Shown here piece by piece: positions 60,723 through 64,000 of a DNA stretch of 64,000 nucleotides. The notes beneath the pieces were generated by a model that was not told the DNA's origin, ran no database searches, and saw only the letters and a list, made by a program, of their open reading frames with translations. The first letter of the stretch is position 1. Each line of letters begins with the position of its first letter. Where the stretch lies: positions 223,052 through 287,051 of the forward strand of contig NZ_JAUAMC010000007.1 in NCBI RefSeq assembly GCF_031010195.1, read 5' to 3'. Origin of the DNA: Halomonas sp. SpR8 (lineage in GTDB: Bacteria > Pseudomonadota > Gammaproteobacteria > Pseudomonadales > Halomonadaceae). Both the position numbers and the translations under genes were made by a program.

Positions 60723-62431
60723 TGGCCATTTTCCGCGAATTCCGCCCTTGGTTAACGCTGTTAGTGCAACGGCGTCGGCGCTTTATATTAGGCGCTTTGC
60801 TGGTTTGGATTACGCTGTTAGCAGGTCTTGCTTTACTGGGGTTGTCTGGTTGGTTTATCACCGCTAGTGCATTGACGGGGATTGCATTAGCGCAGGGTAT
60901 TCCGGCGCGCCTGGATGTTTACGTACCCGGTGGAGGGATCCGTTTCTTTGCTTTGGTGCGCACAGTTGCTCGTTATATCGAGCGACTGTATAACCACAAT
61001 ACGGTGCTGACCCTTCTGGCTGACTTGCGTTACCGCGTATTCGGTCATTTAACACAGCTAGATGATGCCCGCTTGCGCGGGGAGCGTGCCAGTGACTGGC
61101 TGAGTCGTTTAACGGCTGATATCGACACGTTAGATAATTTTTATTTACGGATTCTCGTGCCACCCTTAGTCGCTTTGCTAGGGGTAGTCGCCGTATCACT
61201 TTTCGTAGCTATTTGGTTGCCTAGCGTTGCCCTATTAATGGCCGTTACCCTTATTGTTCTTTGGGTGGTGGTGACACTATTTGCCGCCATCTGGGGGTTT
61301 TCTCATAGTTATCAGCAGGTGGTAGATCAGCAATCTCTTCGTCGCTTAATTGTCGATCAGACGCAGGCCTCAGCAGAGTTATTAAGCTACCAAAGTTCTC
61401 GCTGGCATCGTTCGCTTATTGATACCCAAGAGCGCCAAGCCTTTAGTAATCAGCGACGTTTGGGGCGTAGAACCGCGCTAATGAACTGTTTGGTAAATGC
61501 CGTTAGCGGATTGATGGTGGTGGCAGTGCTATGGTTAGCGAGCTTAGTGTTTGCTCAGCAGTTGGTGTCAGCCCCTATCCTTGTGATGACTGTGTTGATC
61601 GCGCTGGGGATTAATGAAGCGTTGCTCGCCCTGCCCGCAAGCTTTATTAAGCTGGGTGCGAGCTACGCGGCAGTTCAGCGCTTGAATGGTCTGACCTGTG
61701 ATCCTGCACCGCTTAATTCAATTGTCATGTTCGCAGAGCAGGCGGGGGTTGCCATCAGTGCGAGTCAGCTCTCTTTGCGCTATTCGCAGTCATTAGAGCC
61801 CGCATTAGATAGCGTTAGCTTTCAGTTGCCAGCGGGTAAGCGAGCGGTCATTACCGGTAAGTCCGGTGCTGGCAAGTCATCTTTAGCCAGTGTGCTGATG
61901 GGGCGCTTGAAAGCTAGCCAAGGTGAGGTGGCGGTGGGCGGCGTTCAGCCGTGGCAAGTTTCGCTAGAGCGCCGAGCTGATCAATTTGCCATGCTTACCC
62001 AGCAAGTGGATCTGTTTGATGCCTCTTTAGCCGAGAATCTACGTATCGCTAATCCCTCTGCTGATGATGCAGCGCTTTGGGAAGCACTGGGTGCTGTTGC
62101 CTTGGATAGCTGGGTCCAGCAATTGCCTAACGGTTTAACTACTGCGGTCGGTGAGAAGGGGCAGCAGCTTTCGGGCGGCCAGGCAAGACGCTTGGCGTTA
62201 GCGCGCTTAATGCTACGAAACCCGAGTGTGGTGCTGCTTGATGAACCCTTTGCGGGAGTTGATGCGGCGACGGCAAAACACATCGCGGCATCCCTGGATA
62301 AATGGCTGGTTAATAGAACGACTATCTTCTTTGTGCATCAAGTTAGTTCGCTGAATCTATTGCCCGAGGTCGAGTACCATTGGCACCTTGAAGCCGGTAA
62401 GCTTAAGCAAAATTCGATTGAGCAAAATTGA
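60719..62431 (+). CDS. cydC: Thiol reductant ABC exporter subunit CydC
   Basis: CydC is the partner of CydD. The 570 aa include six membrane helices (about 15-310; LAGLALLGLSGWFITASALTG is the CydC start). The ATPase has Walker A TGKSGAGKSS near 383, signature LSGGQARRLALARL and Walker B VVLLDEPFAGVD. The long VRTVARYIERLYNHNTVL segment near 80 is a CydC hallmark. The ATG overlaps the cydD stop. Its end lies 29 nt before the deaminase start. Confidence 0.95.
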   Translation: MMAIFREFRPWLTLLVQRRRRFILGALLVWITLLAGLALLGLSGWFITASALTGIALAQGIPARLDVYVPGGGIRFFALVRTVARYIERLYNHNTVLTLLADLRYRVFGHLTQLDDARLRGERASDWLSRLTADIDTLDNFYLRILVPPLVALLGVVAVSLFVAIWLPSVALLMAVTLIVLWVVVTLFAAIWGFSHSYQQVVDQQSLRRLIVDQTQASAELLSYQSSRWHRSLIDTQERQAFSNQRRLGRRTALMNCLVNAVSGLMVVAVLWLASLVFAQQLVSAPILVMTVLIALGINEALLALPASFIKLGASYAAVQRLNGLTCDPAPLNSIVMFAEQAGVAISASQLSLRYSQSLEPALDSVSFQLPAGKRAVITGKSGAGKSSLASVLMGRLKASQGEVAVGGVQPWQVSLERRADQFAMLTQQVDLFDASLAENLRIANPSADDAALWEALGAVALDSWVQQLPNGLTTAVGEKGQQLSGGQARRLALARLMLRNPSVVLLDEPFAGVDAATAKHIAASLDKWLVNRTTIFFVHQVSSLNLLPEVEYHWHLEAGKLKQNSIEQN

Positions 62432-62460
62432 CTATTAGCTACTCCCGTAAGGAGCCCTTC

Positions 62461-63453
62461 ATGCAAGATTTTTTACAAACACTCCCTAAAGTAGAGCTCC
62501 ATTTGCATATTGAGGGTTCATTAGAGCCAGAGCTGATGTTCGCTTTAGCTCAGCGCAATGGCATTGAACTGCCCTACGCTACGGTGCAAGAAGCTAAAGA
62601 TGCCTACTGCTTTAGTGATCTACAGGGCTTTCTAAACCTTTATTTCCAAGGCATGAGCGTACTGCGCAATGAGCAGGATTTTTATGACCTGGCGATGGAT
62701 TATTTCAGGCGGGCACGGGAAGAAGGGGTGGTGCATATCGACATGCACTTTGATCCTCAGGCGCATCTTCAGCGTGGCGTGCCGCTAGAAGTCGTCATGG
62801 CCGGTTTGTTAAAAGCAAAGCAAGAGGCTGAGGAATCCCTTGATCTCTCTATTGGCATGATAATGGCGTTTCTGCGCGATCGTCCGGCAGAAGAGGCATT
62901 GCATGTGCTTGAACAGGCCGCACCCTATTGGAAAATGCTGGATGCCATCGGTTTAGATAGCGCAGAGAAAGAAAATCCGCCGAGTAAGTTTGTCGATGTG
63001 TTTGAACGTGCCAAGCAGTTGGGGCTTGTGTGCGTAGCCCATGCGGGCGAGGAAGGGCCAGCAGAGTACATTAAAGAAGCACTAGAGCTACTCAATGTTG
63101 AGCGTATCGACCATGGGGTGCGCTGCTTAGAAAGTGAAGAGGTAGTTGAGCGTTTGCGTAGAGAGCAGATCGCTCTAACCGTTTGCCCGCTCTCTAACGT
63201 CAGCCTGAAAGTAGTAGAGGATCTTCGCGATCATCCACTCCCCAAACTTTTGTCTGAAGGCCTTAAGGTTACCATTAGTTCAGATGATCCCGCCTATTTT
63301 GGCGGTGGTATGCTGACAAATCACCTCGCCTGCGCCGAAGCGTTTGGCTGGGACAAGGCGGTTTTTCGCCAGTTAACCCGCAACGCTATTGAAGAAGCCT
63401 TTACTACCCAGCAGCGTCGCGATGAGTTACTAAGGCGTTTAGCAGCGATCTAG
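62461..63453 (+). CDS. Adenine deaminase, adenosine-deaminase-like (type 2)
   Basis: This 330-aa metal-dependent amidohydrolase has zinc ligands HLH in PKVELHLHIEGSLEPE, the active-site AHAGEEGP, RIDHGVRC and SSDDPAYFGG. The segments FLNLYFQGMSVLRNEQDFYDLA and LTVCPLSNVSLKV agree better with the Pseudomonas/yeast-type adenine deaminase than with true adenosine deaminase, so hypoxanthine from adenine is the expected product. The ATG at 62461 follows AAGGAG by 7 nt; a TTG further upstream is rejected. It is the last gene of the cyd operon. Confidence 0.88.
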   Translation: MQDFLQTLPKVELHLHIEGSLEPELMFALAQRNGIELPYATVQEAKDAYCFSDLQGFLNLYFQGMSVLRNEQDFYDLAMDYFRRAREEGVVHIDMHFDPQAHLQRGVPLEVVMAGLLKAKQEAEESLDLSIGMIMAFLRDRPAEEALHVLEQAAPYWKMLDAIGLDSAEKENPPSKFVDVFERAKQLGLVCVAHAGEEGPAEYIKEALELLNVERIDHGVRCLESEEVVERLRREQIALTVCPLSNVSLKVVEDLRDHPLPKLLSEGLKVTISSDDPAYFGGGMLTNHLACAEAFGWDKAVFRQLTRNAIEEAFTTQQRRDELLRRLAAI

Positions 63454-63545
63454 TTTTGCGGTTTTGCGGTGTGGCCTAGCCATATTAGTCACATTATCTA
63501 TTTAGTGCAGTGCACGGTTTTTACTCAAAAATATCACATTCGCTG

Positions 63546-63573
63546 TTGACCCTGACGGAGAATCGGGTAGTAT
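63546..63573 (+). promoter_or_regulatory. rRNA operon promoter
   Basis: TTGACC (63546-63551) and TAGTAT (63568-63573) are separated by 16 nt, about 230 nt before the mature 16S. The following ACGCCACACG is GC-rich, as in stringently regulated rrn promoters. Confidence 0.75.
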
Positions 63574-63609
63574 ACGCCACACGTCAACGGGGCACTGCCT
63601 CAGCGACCA

Positions 63610-63620
63610 GCTCTTTAACA
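63610..63620 (+). promoter_or_regulatory. rrn boxA antitermination element
   Basis: GCTCTTTAACA matches the Nus-factor boxA (TGCTCTTTAACA) in the leader. A boxC-like TGTGGGCGCT follows near 63640. The rest of the leader up to 63802 holds the processing-stem region; no gene is seen. Confidence 0.85.
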
Positions 63621-63802
63621 ATTTGATCAGGTAATTCATGTGGGCGCTTGCTGACGTTGGTGACAAATCACCAAATATCAAGGCAAGCGGTCATGACAAT
63701 GTAAATTGAAATGAATTCGTTTGAACCTTGAGCCAAGTTTGATCCGCTTTTGCCATCTTCGGCTAGTCCTTAGGTGAGCAAGTAAGGATCACAATGATTG
63801 TA

Positions 63803-64000
63803 AACTGAAGAGTTTGATCATGGCTCAGATTGAACGCTGGCGGCAGGCCTAACACATGCAAGTCGAGCGGTAACAGGGGGTGCTTGCACCCCGCTGACGA
63901 GCGGCGGACGGGTGAGTAATGCATAGGAATCTGCCCGGTAGTGGGGGATAACCTGGGGAAACCCAGGCTAATACCGCATACGTCCTACGGGAGAAAGGGG
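63803..64000 (+). rRNA. rrs: 16S ribosomal RNA, 5' part (continues beyond window)
   Basis: The sequence starts AAACTGAAGAGTTTGATCAT and continues through the conserved GATTGAACGCTGGCGGCAGG and GGCGGACGGGTGAGTAATGC segments. The variable helix (GGGGGTGCTTGCACCCC) and downstream stretch resemble Halomonas 16S. The 198 nt shown are cut by the window edge. Confidence 0.98.

Noticed and set aside
1..64000. Mobile elements, prophage, CRISPR or toxin-antitoxin loci
   Set aside because: No transposase, integrase, phage, Cas or recognised toxin-antitoxin frame and no regularly spaced repeats were found; the window reads as core chromosome.

Overview
The window looks like a chromosomal segment of a halomonad (Gammaproteobacteria, Oceanospirillales; Halomonas or a close relative). 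The partial 16S rRNA at the right end reads like a Halomonas 16S. Gene order (purN-purM / perM-hda; lexA-psrA-nagZ; pqiABC) resembles that of pseudomonads and their relatives, and a phasin points to polyhydroxyalkanoate storage. I see no insertion sequence, prophage, CRISPR array or plasmid gene. This is dense core genome with short intergenic gaps, many start/stop overlaps, and convergent pairs that lack terminators.

Layout. 1-6931: purine synthesis (purN, purM) divergent from a PerM-like permease and hda; then a phasin, fumC and a membrane-anchored endonuclease/phosphatase-family protein. 7134-7311: two identical tRNA-Val(GAC) genes. 7378-10760: a methionine acquisition operon on the minus strand (metN-metI-metQ plus free methionine-(R)-sulfoxide reductase). 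Its leader carries what I read as a SAM-II-type riboswitch followed by an intrinsic terminator. 10875-16856: riboflavin synthase, then nucleobase salvage and transport (COG2252 purine permease with a structured leader, apt, gpt, ung, upp, uracil permease). 16919-18806: molybdopterin genes (mobB, a fused moaC-moaD, moaE). 18812-22273: RNase J, purU and a CbiM-like membrane protein.

22283-29740: lexA, psrA (with a PsrA-type operator), an L,D-transpeptidase, nagZ, hpt, and the divergent pair ppsR/ppsA. 29880-38188: gamma-glutamyltransferase, a membrane-fused glycerophosphodiesterase, rraA, acnB and miaE. 38216-42112: a giant regulator combining a SARP/BTAD-type N-terminus, a degenerate nucleotide-cyclase-like region, a P-loop ATPase and a TPR-like tail. 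42116-44596: a translationally coupled queuosine operon (queC-queE-queD-like-ykgJ) whose QueD-like protein is a tandem duplication with its catalytic residues split between the halves. 44818-55078: SRPBCC and VTT proteins, DUF2789, asparaginase, an MFS carrier, an uncharacterised protein, rhlE, a helix-hairpin-helix protein and pqiABC. 55412-63453: a Ca2+/cation antiporter and a cyanide-insensitive-type cytochrome bd operon (cydA-cydB-cydD-cydC) ending in an adenine deaminase gene. 63546-64000: rRNA promoter, boxA and the start of 16S rRNA.

Functionally the window is rich in C1/methionine, purine and pyrimidine housekeeping. The best candidates for something undescribed are the SAM-II-like switch with terminator in front of metN, the structured leader of the purine permease, the MoaC-MoaD fusion, the split-active-site QueD, and the SARP/cyclase-like/ATPase regulator. 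All functional calls come from reading sequence motifs only; no database search was possible.
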